Origin: Pseudomonas sp.
GTDB lineage: Bacteria; Pseudomonadota; Gammaproteobacteria; Pseudomonadales; Pseudomonadaceae
Direction: 5' to 3'
DNA length: 42,965 bases
Assembly: GCA_030603065.1 (NCBI GenBank)
Contig: JAUVYN010000022.1
Location: 1-42,965 of the forward strand
Shown here: positions 1 through 8,519 of the stretch, one piece after another
Position numbering within the stretch: position 1 is the first letter of the stretch
Layout of the letters: every line of letters starts with the position of its first letter
The notes under the pieces: generated by a model
Told to the model about the DNA's origin: nothing
What the model saw: the letters and a program-made list of their open reading frames with translations, nothing else
Database searches by the model: none
Position numbers and translations under genes: made by a program

Positions 1-1
1 C

Positions 2-871
2 TGCGACTGCAACGTTTCGGTACGACCAAAGGGCCAGACCGAGTTCGGCACTCGCTGCGAGATCAAGAACGTCAACTCCTTCCGCTTCATCGAGAAGGCG
101 ATAAATTCTGAGGTGCAGCGCCAGATCGAGCTGATCGAGGATGGCGGCAAGGTGATTCAGGAAACTCGCCTATATGATCCGAACAAGGACGAAACCCGCT
201 CGATGCGCAGCAAGGAAGAAGCCAACGACTACCGCTACTTCCCCGACCCTGATCTGTTGCCGGTGATCATCGAGCCGGCGTTCCTCGACGAGGTCCGTGC
301 GGAACTGCCGGAACTGCCGCAGGACAAGCGCGAGCGGTTCCAGCGTGACTTCGGCCTGTCGAGCTACGACGCCAACGTCCTGTCCGCGCAGCGCGAACTG
401 GCGGATTACTTCGAGGAGGTCCAGCGCGTCTGTGGCGATGCCAAACTGGCGGCCAACTGGGTGATGGGCGACCTGTCAAGCCTGCTCAACAAATCCGACC
501 TGGACATTAGCGAGTCGCCGGTCAGCGCGGCCCAGTTGGGCGGAATGATCCTGCGCATCAAGGACAACACCATTTCCGGGAAGATCGCCAAGATGGTGTT
601 CGAAGCGATGGCCAGCGGTGAAGGCGACAGCGCCGATGCAATAATCGAAGCCAAGGGTTTGAAGCAGGTCACAGACAGCGGCGCCATCGAGGCTATGCTG
701 GACGAGGTGCTGGCGGCCAATGCCGAACAGGTGGAGCAATACCGGGCCGCTGATGAAGCCAAGCGCGGCAAGATGTTCGGCTTCTTCGTCGGCCAGGCCA
801 TGCGCGCCTCCAAGGGCAAGGCCAACCCGCAGCAGGTCAACGAACTGTTGAAACAGAAACTGGAAGGCTGA
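2..871 (+). CDS. gatB: Aspartyl/glutamyl-tRNA amidotransferase subunit B, C-terminal part (5' truncated by window)
   Basis: GatB is the kinase/amidase-coupling subunit of GatCAB, which converts misacylated Glu-tRNA(Gln) or Asp-tRNA(Asn) to the correct amide form in the cytoplasm. The frame is open from base 2 and reads straight into the GatB core, with the conserved stretches [19 protein letters not shown] and [10 protein letters not shown], then the Y-R-Y-F-P-D-P motif (PDPDLLP) and the helical GatB/YqeY tail ending near residue 289. The GTG at 113 is internal, not a start. The N-terminal half, and normally gatA and gatC, lie to the left of the window. A tRNA-Gln gene is present at 37243, so GatCAB and direct glutaminylation may coexist, as in Pseudomonas generally. 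Confidence 0.97.
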   Translation, partial: CDCNVSVRPKGQTEFGTRCEIKNVNSFRFIEKAINSEVQRQIELIEDGGKVIQETRLYDPNKDETRSMRSKEEANDYRYFPDPDLLPVIIEPAFLDEVRAELPELPQDKRERFQRDFGLSSYDANVLSAQRELADYFEEVQRVCGDAKLAANWVMGDLSSLLNKSDLDISESPVSAAQLGGMILRIKDNTISGKIAKMVFEAMASGEGDSADAIIEAKGLKQVTDSGAIEAMLDEVLAANAEQVEQYRAADEAKRGKMFGFFVGQAMRASKGKANPQQVNELLKQKLEG

Positions 872-909
872 CGCGAGCCGGCTGGGGCCCTCGCAGGGAG
901 CGTGACTGA

Positions 910-1290
910 ATGCGCCTATCGATCATCGCGGCAGCCCTGCTGGCGTGCCTGCCGGCGACGGCGCAGGAGCCCTCGGACCAACCGCAGTACAGCGCCGTCG
1001 GCAAAGCGTCCTTCTACTCGTCCCGCTTTCACGGGCGCCCCACCGCAAGCGGAGCGCCCTATGACCAGACGGCGCTGACCGCCGCGCACCCGACACTGCC
1101 TTTCGGCACCATGGTGTGCGTCACCAATACCCAGAATGGTCGCAGCGTAGCCGTCGAAATCAACGATCGCGGCCCTTTCACCGGAGGCCGCATTATCGAC
1201 CTTTCCCGCCGCGCAGCGCAGGAAATTGGCATGATCAATTCAGGCTCCGCTCGAGTACGAGTCGAAGCCTGCGAGGAAGAAACGATCTGA
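910..1290 (+). CDS. RlpA-like double-psi beta-barrel secreted protein
   Basis: A 126-residue exported protein. Residues 1-19 form a signal peptide (hydrophobic core [13 protein letters not shown], cleavage near TAQ-E). The remainder is one double-psi beta-barrel of the RlpA type, with the family signatures [30 protein letters not shown] and the NDRGPF segment carrying the catalytic Asp of RlpA lytic transglycosylases. The lipobox and C-terminal SPOR domain of true RlpA are absent, so it should be a soluble periplasmic protein and may or may not cut naked glycan strands. It follows gatB by 38 bases, as I recall for the PA4484-PA4485 pair. An AGGGAG about 9 bases upstream supports the ATG at 910. 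Confidence 0.85.
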   Translation: MRLSIIAAALLACLPATAQEPSDQPQYSAVGKASFYSSRFHGRPTASGAPYDQTALTAAHPTLPFGTMVCVTNTQNGRSVAVEINDRGPFTGGRIIDLSRRAAQEIGMINSGSARVRVEACEEETI

Positions 1291-1441
1291 AGCGGGGCAT
1301 CCGCACTCTGCAGTATCTCAATGCAAACACCGGGAGATTGAAACAACTTCGGCCTGGTTGCAGTCCACACTTCAGGTCAGGACCTTTCGTGCTCGTCTCA
1401 GACAGCGGCGAAACACCCTCAACCAGAACAAGGACCCTTCC

Positions 1442-3499
1442 ATGACGGATACCTCGACTCTTCGCAAGTCCACCATTCTGCTACCGGTCTTCGCCCCCGC
1501 TGTAATAGTGACGCTGTTACTGGTGGTAGGCACCATCAGCAATCCGGAGCTGGCCGGCGAAGCCTTCAGTGCGACCCTCGCCTACATAACCACCAACTTC
1601 GGCTGGTTTTACATGCTGGCGGTGGCGTTCTTTCTGGTATTCGTGGTGATAATCGCGCTGAGCAAGTGGGGTAACATCAAGCTCGGTCCGGACCATGCCG
1701 AGCCGCAATACAGCTTCCCCGCCTGGTTCGCCATGCTGTTCTCCGCAGGCTACGGCATCGCGCTGTTGTTCTTCGGGGTTGCCGAACCGGTGCTTCACTA
1801 CGCCTCGCCGCCGGCGGGCGCAGCGGAAACGGTAGACGCCGCCAAGCAGGCCATGCAGATCGCATTCTTTCACTGGGGTTTCCACATCTGGGCGATCTAC
1901 GGCCTGGTCGGCCTGGTTCTGGCTTATTTTGCCTTCCGCCACGGCCTGCCCCTGTCCATCCGCTCGGCCCTTTATCCGCTGATCGGTGAGCGCATCTACG
2001 GACCGATCGGCCATGCGGTAGACGTCTTTGCGATCCTCGGAACGCTGTTTGGCATAGCCACTACGCTGGGCCTGTCCGTGGCGCAGATCAATGCCGGAAT
2101 CAACTACCTGTGGCCGGAGATTCCGGTAAATACCGGCGTCCAGATCATCGCCATCGCGGCCATCACTGCACTGGCGCTGATCTCGGTGGTCGCCGGCCTG
2201 GACAAGGGCGTGAAGAACCTGTCCATTCTGAACATGCTTCTGGCGGTCTCGCTCATGCTCTTCGTGTTCGTGGTCGGCCCGACCATCTTCATCCTGGAGA
2301 CCTTCCTGCAAAATACCGGTAGTTACCTCAACAACATCGTCGAGCGCACCTTCAATCTCCAAGCCTACGTGCGCAGTGACTGGATCGGCAACTGGACGCT
2401 GTTCATCTTCGGCTGGACCATCGCCTGGGCGCCCTTCGTCGGCCTGTTCATCGCCAAGATCAGCCGTGGGCGGACCATTCGCCAGTTCGTACTGGGTGTA
2501 ATGCTGGTCCCTTCGATCTTCACCTTCCTGTGGTTTTCCATTTTCGGCGATACAGCCCTGCATCTGATCATGAACGAGGGCTACAACACGCTCATCACTG
2601 ATGTACAGAACGACACCGCCATTGCTCTGTTCAAGCTTTACGAGGCGCTGCCGCTGACTGCGATCGTCTCCTTCGTCACAGTCATCCTGATCATCACCTT
2701 CTTCGTCACCTCCTCCGACTCGGGCTCGCTGGTCATCGACTCGCTGGCCTCGGGCGGAGCCCTGGCGACGCCCGCCTGGCAGCGGGCATTCTGGGCGATA
2801 CTCGAAGGCGCCGTGGCTTCGGTGCTGCTGCTCGCCGGCGGACTTAGCGCGCTACAGACCATGACTATCGCGAGCGCCCTACCCTTTGCGATCATCATGA
2901 TGATCGCGGCGCTCGGCATGTGGCGCGCCCTGGTCATCGAGAGTCATCATGAAAGTAGCCTTCAGCACCATATGCAGGCCCACCGCAGTGTTGGCGGGAG
3001 CCCCACCAGTCTCTGGAAAAAGCGCCTGAGCAGCATCATCAACTTTCCGGAGCGGGCCGAGGTCGAACGCTTCGTATCGGTGACCGTGAAGGAGAGCATG
3101 GAACGGCTGGCTCGCAATCTGGCTGACCAGGGCTGGCCGGCCGAAGCACACTATGACCCTGAACTGGTCCGTGCCTGGATCGAGATCATCAAACCGGACC
3201 AGACCGACTTCCTGTACGAGATCCGCATGCGCGAGTATGCCCGCCCCACCTACGCCTTTCCGGAGATGGACCATAACCGCGAGGGTGAAGCACTTTACTA
3301 TCGCGCCGAGGTGTTCCTGCGCAGGGGTGGGCAGACCTACGACATCTACGGGTACGAACAGCCAGAGATCATCGGCGACATACTCGACCACTTCGAGCGC
3401 TACCTGCATTTCCTGCACATTTCCCCCGGCGTATTGCCCTGGAACATGGCAGAGCACGACGAGATGCTCAATCAGCCTACGGCGGACCCGAACGCCTGA
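1442..3499 (+). CDS. betT: BCCT-family betaine/choline/carnitine transporter (BetT-like)
   Basis: Inner-membrane secondary transporter for a quaternary ammonium compound (choline, betaine or carnitine), used for osmoprotection and carbon. The 685-residue product has 12 predicted membrane segments. It carries the BCCT signature around residue 324 (FGWTIAWAPFVGLFIAKISR) and the SDSGSLVID segment late in the core. After the last membrane segment (near residue 525) there is a hydrophilic cytoplasmic tail of about 160 residues, as in long BetT proteins, where it is linked to osmotic control. The start at 1442 is chosen because AAGGA (1430-1434) sits 7 bases upstream; the frame stays open further upstream, but that part is not membrane-protein-like. 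No bet biosynthesis genes are adjacent. Substrate is inferred; choline is most likely from length. Confidence 0.88.
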   Translation: MTDTSTLRKSTILLPVFAPAVIVTLLLVVGTISNPELAGEAFSATLAYITTNFGWFYMLAVAFFLVFVVIIALSKWGNIKLGPDHAEPQYSFPAWFAMLFSAGYGIALLFFGVAEPVLHYASPPAGAAETVDAAKQAMQIAFFHWGFHIWAIYGLVGLVLAYFAFRHGLPLSIRSALYPLIGERIYGPIGHAVDVFAILGTLFGIATTLGLSVAQINAGINYLWPEIPVNTGVQIIAIAAITALALISVVAGLDKGVKNLSILNMLLAVSLMLFVFVVGPTIFILETFLQNTGSYLNNIVERTFNLQAYVRSDWIGNWTLFIFGWTIAWAPFVGLFIAKISRGRTIRQFVLGVMLVPSIFTFLWFSIFGDTALHLIMNEGYNTLITDVQNDTAIALFKLYEALPLTAIVSFVTVILIITFFVTSSDSGSLVIDSLASGGALATPAWQRAFWAILEGAVASVLLLAGGLSALQTMTIASALPFAIIMMIAALGMWRALVIESHHESSLQHHMQAHRSVGGSPTSLWKKRLSSIINFPERAEVERFVSVTVKESMERLARNLADQGWPAEAHYDPELVRAWIEIIKPDQTDFLYEIRMREYARPTYAFPEMDHNREGEALYYRAEVFLRRGGQTYDIYGYEQPEIIGDILDHFERYLHFLHISPGVLPWNMAEHDEMLNQPTADPNA

Positions 3500-3508
3500 C
3501 CCCTGCGC

Positions 3509-3543
3509 ATGAAAAAGCCGGACGCGAGGTCCGGCTTTTTCAT
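3509..3543. terminator. Bidirectional rho-independent terminator
   Basis: A perfect 15-base inverted repeat (arms 3509-3523 and 3529-3543, five-base loop GCGAG) has the core AAAAAGCCGGAC / GTCCGGCTTTTT. The run of A on one side and T on the other lets it terminate both the plus-strand transporter and the convergent minus-strand lipoprotein gene. Confidence 0.9.
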
Positions 3544-3556
3544 TGCTGCATGTCGG

Positions 3557-4141
3557 CTACTGCTGAAGAATCTGGACGATCTGCTGATCGCGAAAGATTC
3601 GGGTGAGAGCGTCACTCAGAACGTCGGTCACCAACTTGGTATTGGTCGCCTGGTTCGGTGCGTAACCGAACCGGTGCTGGGACGAGGCACTGTAGCGGCC
3701 GGTGTAGTTCCGATTCATGGAGCGCGCCTCCGCGGTGAAGGTGGCGCTGATGTCCGCCTGGGTTACGTAGGCACCGTCAGTAGGCGTGCGATAGGTCAGC
3801 TCGGCCAGACTGACCGTGAGTCGATTGGCATTGGGCGTGCTCTGGTCCACCACCACGAAGCCGAGCTGGCGCAGCGCCTGTTCGACCTGCAGGCGGATGG
3901 CCGGGAACGACTGCTCGCTGAGCGTAAGTGCACTGGAGTCCGGGTAAATTCCACCCCGGGTGCCGATGATCTTCGACTGACGAGTGTCCTGAACTACCAC
4001 GATCACGGGCGTGTTACGCGCGACCGGATTGAGCGGCACCTGGACCTGAGGCTGCACATTCAGCTGCTGCGGGCTATGCGCACAGCCCACCAGCACCAGG
4101 GCGATAACCGACACCAGCAGCATCCCCACGGGTTTCAACAT
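3557..4141 (-). CDS. yajG: YajG-family outer-membrane lipoprotein
   Basis: A 194-residue lipoprotein. Residues 1-19 are a signal peptide ending in the lipobox LVGC, with Cys20 as the lipidated residue; +2 is Ala, consistent with outer-membrane sorting. The body matches the YajG family: VVVQDTRQSKIIGTRGG, then TRIFRDQQIVQILQQ at the C terminus and near-full family length. Function is unknown; YajG is usually encoded near ampG or housekeeping genes. AGGAG lies 9 bases before the ATG. Transcription runs into the shared terminator at 3509-3543. The roughly 180 bases upstream (4142-4321) should hold its promoter, but I see no clear -35/-10 pair. Confidence 0.85.
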   Translation of the reverse strand: MLKPVGMLLVSVIALVLVGCAHSPQQLNVQPQVQVPLNPVARNTPVIVVVQDTRQSKIIGTRGGIYPDSSALTLSEQSFPAIRLQVEQALRQLGFVVVDQSTPNANRLTVSLAELTYRTPTDGAYVTQADISATFTAEARSMNRNYTGRYSASSQHRFGYAPNQATNTKLVTDVLSDALTRIFRDQQIVQILQQ

Positions 4142-4321
4142 GTCACGGCACTCCTGAAATTCTTCTAGGCTTGGAAAAAAGGCTCCGGAGGCGGTCTACC
4201 GACACGGAGTGGCTAAAGCATAGCCTGATTCAGAGGCGCTTCCCAGACGTCAGACATGTCATGAGATTGCAAACAGAAACGCCCATATTGAGCAGGTTAG
4301 AGCCCAAAAGAGCCGCTGCAC

Positions 4322-4516
4322 ATGTTCGGATTTCTGCTGCGCAGATCCCCCGCCTGGCGCAATTATATTCGCCTGGATAGCGAGGGACGCTGCCTGTCTG
4401 CCTGGAAACTGCAGCGACCACCTGACGGGCCGGGCTGGATGGAGGTGGACGACTTCGATCCGGTCCGCATCGGCCAGCCGGTACAGCTTCCCCGCGAAGC
4501 CGTCGAATCACAGTAG
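4322..4516 (+). CDS. Small hypothetical protein (64 aa)
   Basis: A 64-residue reading frame filling the gap between the divergent yajG and the convergent PA4642-family gene; its stop (4514-4516) abuts that gene's stop (4517-4519). The product is soluble with no signal peptide, starts MFGFLLRRSPAWRNYIRLD and has several Trp residues and a charged, proline-rich C-terminal half. I have a weak recollection of similar short Pseudomonas proteins but cannot name a family. Only a poor ribosome site precedes the ATG. The argument for a real gene is mainly its exact fit to the space and ordinary amino-acid composition. Confidence 0.5.
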   Translation: MFGFLLRRSPAWRNYIRLDSEGRCLSAWKLQRPPDGPGWMEVDDFDPVRIGQPVQLPREAVESQ

Positions 4517-4807
4517 TCAGCGCGCGCCAGCTTCCTGCAGGGCAACGATGTACTCTTCTGCCTGGGCGTGTTCAGCAAGCGTGTCGAGAAAGCTCTTGCC
4601 GTCCGCCCCGCGAGCGTCGAGATCATGCCCTGCCGCCTTGAACATTTCGAGGAATCGGCGAAAATCGTCGACCCGAAGGCCGCGGTACGCACGGGTCAGC
4701 ATGTGCAGCTCGGCGCTTTCATCGGCATAGGGCCGCGCCTCCAGAAAGGCCGCTACCTGTTCATCGGTCATTGGCTCGCCAATAACCTTCTGTTTGTCTT
4801 TACGCAC
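4517..4807 (-). CDS. PA4642-family conserved protein
   Basis: A 96-residue cytoplasmic protein resembling PA4642 of P. aeruginosa: it begins with the basic RKDKQKVIGE stretch, then MTDEQVAAFLE, and ends with an ankyrin-like helical part (AAGHDLDARGADGKSFLDTL). The function is unknown. I place the start at the GTG at 4807, because GAGG lies 6 bases upstream and the family starts at this RKDK motif; the in-frame ATG at 4864 would add 19 residues foreign to the family. It is convergent with, and abuts, the small gene at 4322. Its position just before hpt-upp-uraA matches the P. aeruginosa order, with extra genes in between. Confidence 0.75.
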   Translation of the reverse strand: MRKDKQKVIGEPMTDEQVAAFLEARPYADESAELHMLTRAYRGLRVDDFRRFLEMFKAAGHDLDARGADGKSFLDTLAEHAQAEEYIVALQEAGAR

Positions 4808-4879
4808 GTTGGACCTCACTGACCCCGATGGAGGCCGGAATTGTAGCCGGCCCGGCAGGAGCACACCAGTCTGGATAGT

Positions 4880-5374
4880 CTACTGTCTCGGGAGCATAAC
4901 CGGGCCGGCGTGGAGATCGGCCCAGACAGTTCCGTTAGCATAGAAGCGGCCCTGAACATACTGCGGGCCAGGCCCCGTCAGCAATTGCATCAGCGCCTCG
5001 ATCATCGGCTGAGGGTAATAGAGCACCAGAGTCGCATTTGCCGCATCAAGCTGCGCAGGACGCAGCCGAGCACCCGGCTCGATCAGCACGATGCGAGCCC
5101 GGGACACGTCACTGCCTGGCACCAGCGAAGTGCCTTCCAGATGCACCCAGGCCCCGGCCTGAACCGCAGCGGCGCTACCTGTCCGCGCCTCGCTTCCCAG
5201 CGTCAGGCGATACTGACGCACTTCGAACAGAATCTGTTCGGGTCGGTCGACCCGCAGGCCGTACGTATCCGCGGGCATGAACTCATCGTGCGGCAGACTT
5301 ACTGCATTAGCCATAGGTGCAGTTCCCAGTATCACCAGGATTATGCTAACAAGACGTATTGCGCTGATTCGCAT
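4880..5374 (-). CDS. Hypothetical exported (periplasmic) protein
   Basis: A 164-residue protein with a signal peptide (hydrophobic core IRLVSIILVILGTA, likely cleavage after MANA). The mature part is about 140 residues, rich in beta-prone stretches, with no Cys and no further membrane segment. I do not recognise a domain. It might be co-transcribed with the PA4642-family gene 72 bases downstream on the same strand. The frame on the opposite strand is an upstream extension of the sulP frame and is not a competing gene. Its start is supported by the signal peptide beginning exactly at the ATG; 63 bases separate it from the divergent sulP ATG. Confidence 0.65.
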   Translation of the reverse strand: MRISAIRLVSIILVILGTAPMANAVSLPHDEFMPADTYGLRVDRPEQILFEVRQYRLTLGSEARTGSAAAVQAGAWVHLEGTSLVPGSDVSRARIVLIEPGARLRPAQLDAANATLVLYYPQPMIEALMQLLTGPGPQYVQGRFYANGTVWADLHAGPVMLPRQ

Positions 5375-5437
5375 ACCCTCTCACTCCGCTTTCCAACAGG
5401 TTGGGGCTTTTGGGGAGGGGCCTTCGCAAACGGAAAG

Positions 5438-7180
5438 ATGCACGGAGGAGCCGCCCTGAAACTGCCCTTGTTCACTGCGCTGCGAGAAAGCCTCGCAGGA
5501 GGCTACACCCGCCGTATGCTGCGAGGCGACCTGATCGCGGGGGTCACGGTCGGCATCATCGCCATTCCACTTGCCATGGCGCTGGCGATCGCAGTAGGCG
5601 TCGAGCCTCAGCAGGGCCTTTATACCGCCATTATCGCCGGACTGATCATCGCCGTCACGGGCGGCTCACGCTTCAACGTATCCGGCCCGACCGCCGCCTT
5701 CGTGGTGATTCTGCTACCGATCACCCAGACCCACGGCCCGGCTGGCCTGCTCATGGTCACCATGATGGCAGGGATCATTCTCATGCTGGCAGGGATGGCG
5801 CGGCTCGGCAACCTGGTTCAGTTCGTGCCCTACCCGGTCATCATCGGCTTCACTGCGGGTATTGCCGTCGTCATCGCGACCCTCCAGATCAAGGACCTTC
5901 TGGGCCTCAGCATGCCAACGGCCGAGGCGGGCTACATCGACCAGGTGGCGGCACTGGGACGAGCACTATCGACGTGGCGCCCTGGCGATAGCCTTGTCGG
6001 CGTACTGACCCTTTCGATCCTTATCTTCTGGCCGAAACTGACGCGCCGCGTACCCAGTCATCTGGTGGCACTGCTTGCGGGTAGCCTGGCTGCGATCATT
6101 CTGGGGCAGGTGGCCATTCCGGTCGAAACCCTTGGCAGCCGTTTCAGCTATACCCTGGATGGCGTGACCCATCCGGGCATCCCTCCCGTGGCACCCCAGC
6201 TATTGCTTCCCTGGAACTTGCCAGGTCCCGACGGCGTTCCGCTGCTTCCGAGCCTCGCACTGATACGCGAACTCCTCCCGGCAGCCCTTGCGGTGGCCAT
6301 GCTGGGCGCCATCGAATCGCTGCTCTGCGCGCTGGTGGCCGACGGGATGAGCGGAACCCGCCATGACCCCAACGCCGAATTGACCGGCCAGGGCCTCGGC
6401 AACCTTATCGCTCCGCTGTTCGGGGGAATTACCGCCACTGCAGCGCTGGCCAGGACGGCTGCCAACGTCAGGGCCGGCGCCTTCACGCCTCTCGCCGCCG
6501 TCATTCATGCGCTGGTCGTGCTCGCAGCTGTCGTGCTACTGGCTGAACTGTTCGCCTATTTGCCGATGGCTTCGCTGGCTGCCCTGCTGCTGATGGTGGC
6601 CTGGCACATGAGCGAAGCGCCACGGGTACTCCGCCTGCTCAGGATTGGCCCTCGGGGCGACATTGCCGTACTGCTCACCTGCCTGAGCCTGACGGTAATA
6701 TTCGACATGGTATTGGCGGTGGGTGTCGGCCTGCTGCTTGCCGCGGCACTGTTCCTGCGCCGGATGGCCGAAGTGAGTCAGGGTTCGGATCAGCCTCGGG
6801 CAGTTCACCCGGCCCTGGCGGAATTGCCCGCCAGCGTAGCGCTCTATCAGGTCCGTGGACCGTTGTTCTTCGCCGCGGCGGACAAGGCGCTGAGCGCCAT
6901 GACCCGCTACGACGCGGAGACCTCGGTATTGGCGCTGGACCTGAGTGAAGTTCCGAGCATGGACATGAGCGCCCTGATACTACTGGAAAAAGGACTGCAG
7001 GATCTGGCTCGGCGCAACATCCGGGTTTGCCTGATCGGTACCAACGCCGCCCTGCGCCATCAACTCAGTCGCGCCGGCGTTGGCGCGCGACGCGGTCAGC
7101 GCGCCTTCGCCGCCACCCCCGAGACCGCTGCACACCTGATCCGCCGGATGCTCGGGGAATCTGCGCTCAGTGTCCCTTGA
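5438..7180 (+). CDS. SulP-family anion transporter with STAS domain
   Basis: Inner-membrane transporter of the SLC26/SulP family, which carries sulfate, bicarbonate or dicarboxylates. After a short cytoplasmic start the SulP core begins (MLRGDLIAGVTVGIIAIPLA), with the conserved GSRFNVSGPTAAFVVILLP segment and about 12-14 membrane spans. A C-terminal STAS domain spans roughly residues 466-560 (VALYQVRGPLFFAAADKAL ... SMDMSALILLEKGL). At 580 residues it is of normal length, close to DauA/YchM. The frame is open far upstream, but I place the start at ATG 5438; a CTG at 5456 with GGAGGAG seven bases before it is an alternative. Its last 14 bases overlap the convergent hpt gene. Substrate is not predictable. 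Confidence 0.88.
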   Translation: MHGGAALKLPLFTALRESLAGGYTRRMLRGDLIAGVTVGIIAIPLAMALAIAVGVEPQQGLYTAIIAGLIIAVTGGSRFNVSGPTAAFVVILLPITQTHGPAGLLMVTMMAGIILMLAGMARLGNLVQFVPYPVIIGFTAGIAVVIATLQIKDLLGLSMPTAEAGYIDQVAALGRALSTWRPGDSLVGVLTLSILIFWPKLTRRVPSHLVALLAGSLAAIILGQVAIPVETLGSRFSYTLDGVTHPGIPPVAPQLLLPWNLPGPDGVPLLPSLALIRELLPAALAVAMLGAIESLLCALVADGMSGTRHDPNAELTGQGLGNLIAPLFGGITATAALARTAANVRAGAFTPLAAVIHALVVLAAVVLLAELFAYLPMASLAALLLMVAWHMSEAPRVLRLLRIGPRGDIAVLLTCLSLTVIFDMVLAVGVGLLLAAALFLRRMAEVSQGSDQPRAVHPALAELPASVALYQVRGPLFFAAADKALSAMTRYDAETSVLALDLSEVPSMDMSALILLEKGLQDLARRNIRVCLIGTNAALRHQLSRAGVGARRGQRAFAATPETAAHLIRRMLGESALSVP

Positions 7181-7724
7181 GGGCGTAGATTCCCGGCGCG
7201 TTGCGCCAGTAACCCTTATAGTCGAGACCGAAGCCGAAAATATAGCGATCCTCGACGTCCAGTCCGGTGAAGTCGGCTCGCATGCCCGGATAGGCCTTGC
7301 GGTCATGCTGCTTGTCCAGCAGCACCGCAGTCAGCACCTCCCGCGCGCCGGCGTCACGGCAATATTCGACGATCGCGGCCAGGGTGTGCCCTTCATCAAG
7401 AATGTCATCCAGAATCAGAATGGTGCGGTCGACCAGTGAGTGTTCGGCACGGGCCTTCCAGAACAGTTCGCCGCCGGTCAGCTTGTTGCGGTAGCGAGTG
7501 GCATGCAGATAGCCCAGCTCGAGCGGGAAGTTCAGTCGAGTGGCCAGTTGGCCGGCAATGATCAGGCCGCCATTCATTACGCTGTAGACAATCGGGTTGC
7601 TGTCCGCAAGGCGTGCGTTGATGGCGCCAGCCATGGCATCCATCGCCGCCTGGACCTGCGCTTCGGTGAACAGACAATCGGCTTCGTCCATGACTTGCTG
7701 AACGTGTTGAAGATCAAGGGACAT
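7167..7724 (-). CDS. hpt: Hypoxanthine-guanine phosphoribosyltransferase
   Basis: Salvages hypoxanthine or guanine to IMP or GMP using PRPP, in the cytoplasm. The 185-residue protein has the type I phosphoribosyltransferase PRPP loop at about residues 102-117 (ILILDDILDEGHTLAAIV), the VMNGGLIIAGQL strand-helix and YRNKLTGGELFW. It corresponds to PA4645, found beside upp-uraA in P. aeruginosa. ATG 7724 is preferred over TTG 7730 because GGAGG (7731-7735) sits six bases away. It is divergent from upp (153-base gap) and convergent with sulP (14-base overlap). Xanthine or another purine as substrate cannot be excluded from sequence. Confidence 0.88.
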   Translation of the reverse strand: MSLDLQHVQQVMDEADCLFTEAQVQAAMDAMAGAINARLADSNPIVYSVMNGGLIIAGQLATRLNFPLELGYLHATRYRNKLTGGELFWKARAEHSLVDRTILILDDILDEGHTLAAIVEYCRDAGAREVLTAVLLDKQHDRKAYPGMRADFTGLDVEDRYIFGFGLDYKGYWRNAPGIYALKGH

Positions 7725-7807
7725 GCACAACCTCCGCTAGCGGGCGAGAAGGGGCCGCAAAATACTGATCCTGCAGCGTAAAGGCAAGCGCCGCAAGCGC
7801 ACTACCA

Positions 7808-7821
7808 TGGCAATATTGCCA
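7808..7821. repeat. Perfect 14-bp palindrome in hpt-upp intergenic region
   Basis: TGGCAATATTGCCA is its own reverse complement. It lies in the 153-base space between the divergent hpt and upp starts, 57 bases before upp. Size and position would suit a dimeric repressor operator for salvage genes, but I do not recognise the motif, and palindromes of this length can occur by chance. Confidence 0.35.
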
Positions 7822-7877
7822 GCGAAACCCTAAGCTATGCGCAATTCAAACTCCCCGCCGTCCGAGAGCATCCCTCG

Positions 7878-8519
7878 ATGAACGTTCAAGAGATTCGTCA
7901 CCCGCTAATCCGCCACAAGCTCGGCCTGATGCGCCGCGCCGACATCAGCACCAAGAATTTCCGGGAACTGGCCCAGGAAGTCGGTGCCCTGCTGACCTAC
8001 GAAGCGACCAAGGACATGCCAGTGGAGGACGTCACTATCCGGGGCTGGTGCGGCGACGTCACGGTGGACAAGCTGTCCGGCAAGAAGGTGACAGTGGTGC
8101 CGATTCTGCGCGCTGGCCTGGGCATGCTCGACGGCGTACTCAGCCTGATCCCCAGTGCCAAGGTCAGCGTGATCGGCCTCGCGCGCAACGAGGAAACCCT
8201 CGAAGCGGACACTTATCTGGAAAAACTGGTGGGCGAACTGAACCAGCGGATGGCCCTGATCATCGACCCGATGCTGGCCACCGGCGGCTCAATGGTCGCC
8301 ACCATCGACCTGCTCAAGCGCGCCGGCGCTCGGGAGATCAGGGCGCTGGTGCTGGTCGCCGCTCCCGAGGGAATCCGCCGCGTCAACGCGGCTCATCCGG
8401 ACGTGCAGATCTATACCGCCTCGGTGGATGAGCGCCTCAACGAGCATGGATATATCATTCCGGGCCTGGGCGATGCCGGCGACAAGATTTTCGGAACCAA
8501 GCAGAAGGATCTGGACTGA
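7878..8519 (+). CDS. upp: Uracil phosphoribosyltransferase
   Basis: Converts uracil and PRPP to UMP, the pyrimidine salvage reaction. The 213-residue product matches Upp along its whole length: [20 protein letters not shown] at the N terminus, [15 protein letters not shown], the PRPP-binding loop [12 protein letters not shown] near residue 130, and the uracil-binding C-terminal [16 protein letters not shown]. The stop overlaps the uraA start by one base (TGATG), so uracil uptake and trapping are translationally coupled. The ribosome site is weak (GAGAG). The divergent hpt gene and the palindrome at 7808 may share regulation. The PRPP used here is made by prs at 37434. Confidence 0.97.
   Translation: MNVQEIRHPLIRHKLGLMRRADISTKNFRELAQEVGALLTYEATKDMPVEDVTIRGWCGDVTVDKLSGKKVTVVPILRAGLGMLDGVLSLIPSAKVSVIGLARNEETLEADTYLEKLVGELNQRMALIIDPMLATGGSMVATIDLLKRAGAREIRALVLVAAPEGIRRVNAAHPDVQIYTASVDERLNEHGYIIPGLGDAGDKIFGTKQKDLD

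Noticed and set aside
113-115. Start codon for gatB at 113
   Set aside because: It is an internal GTG; conserved GatB sequence continues upstream to the window edge.
1517-2563. 348-codon open frame antisense to the BCCT transporter
   Set aside because: Mirrors the membrane-protein codons of a clear gene; the translation is Asp/Gln/Arg-rich low-complexity without any family, typical of antisense frames in high-GC DNA.
4910-5437. N-terminal extension of the SulP frame
   Set aside because: Runs antisense to the exported-protein gene at 4880-5374 and encodes no transporter-like sequence.
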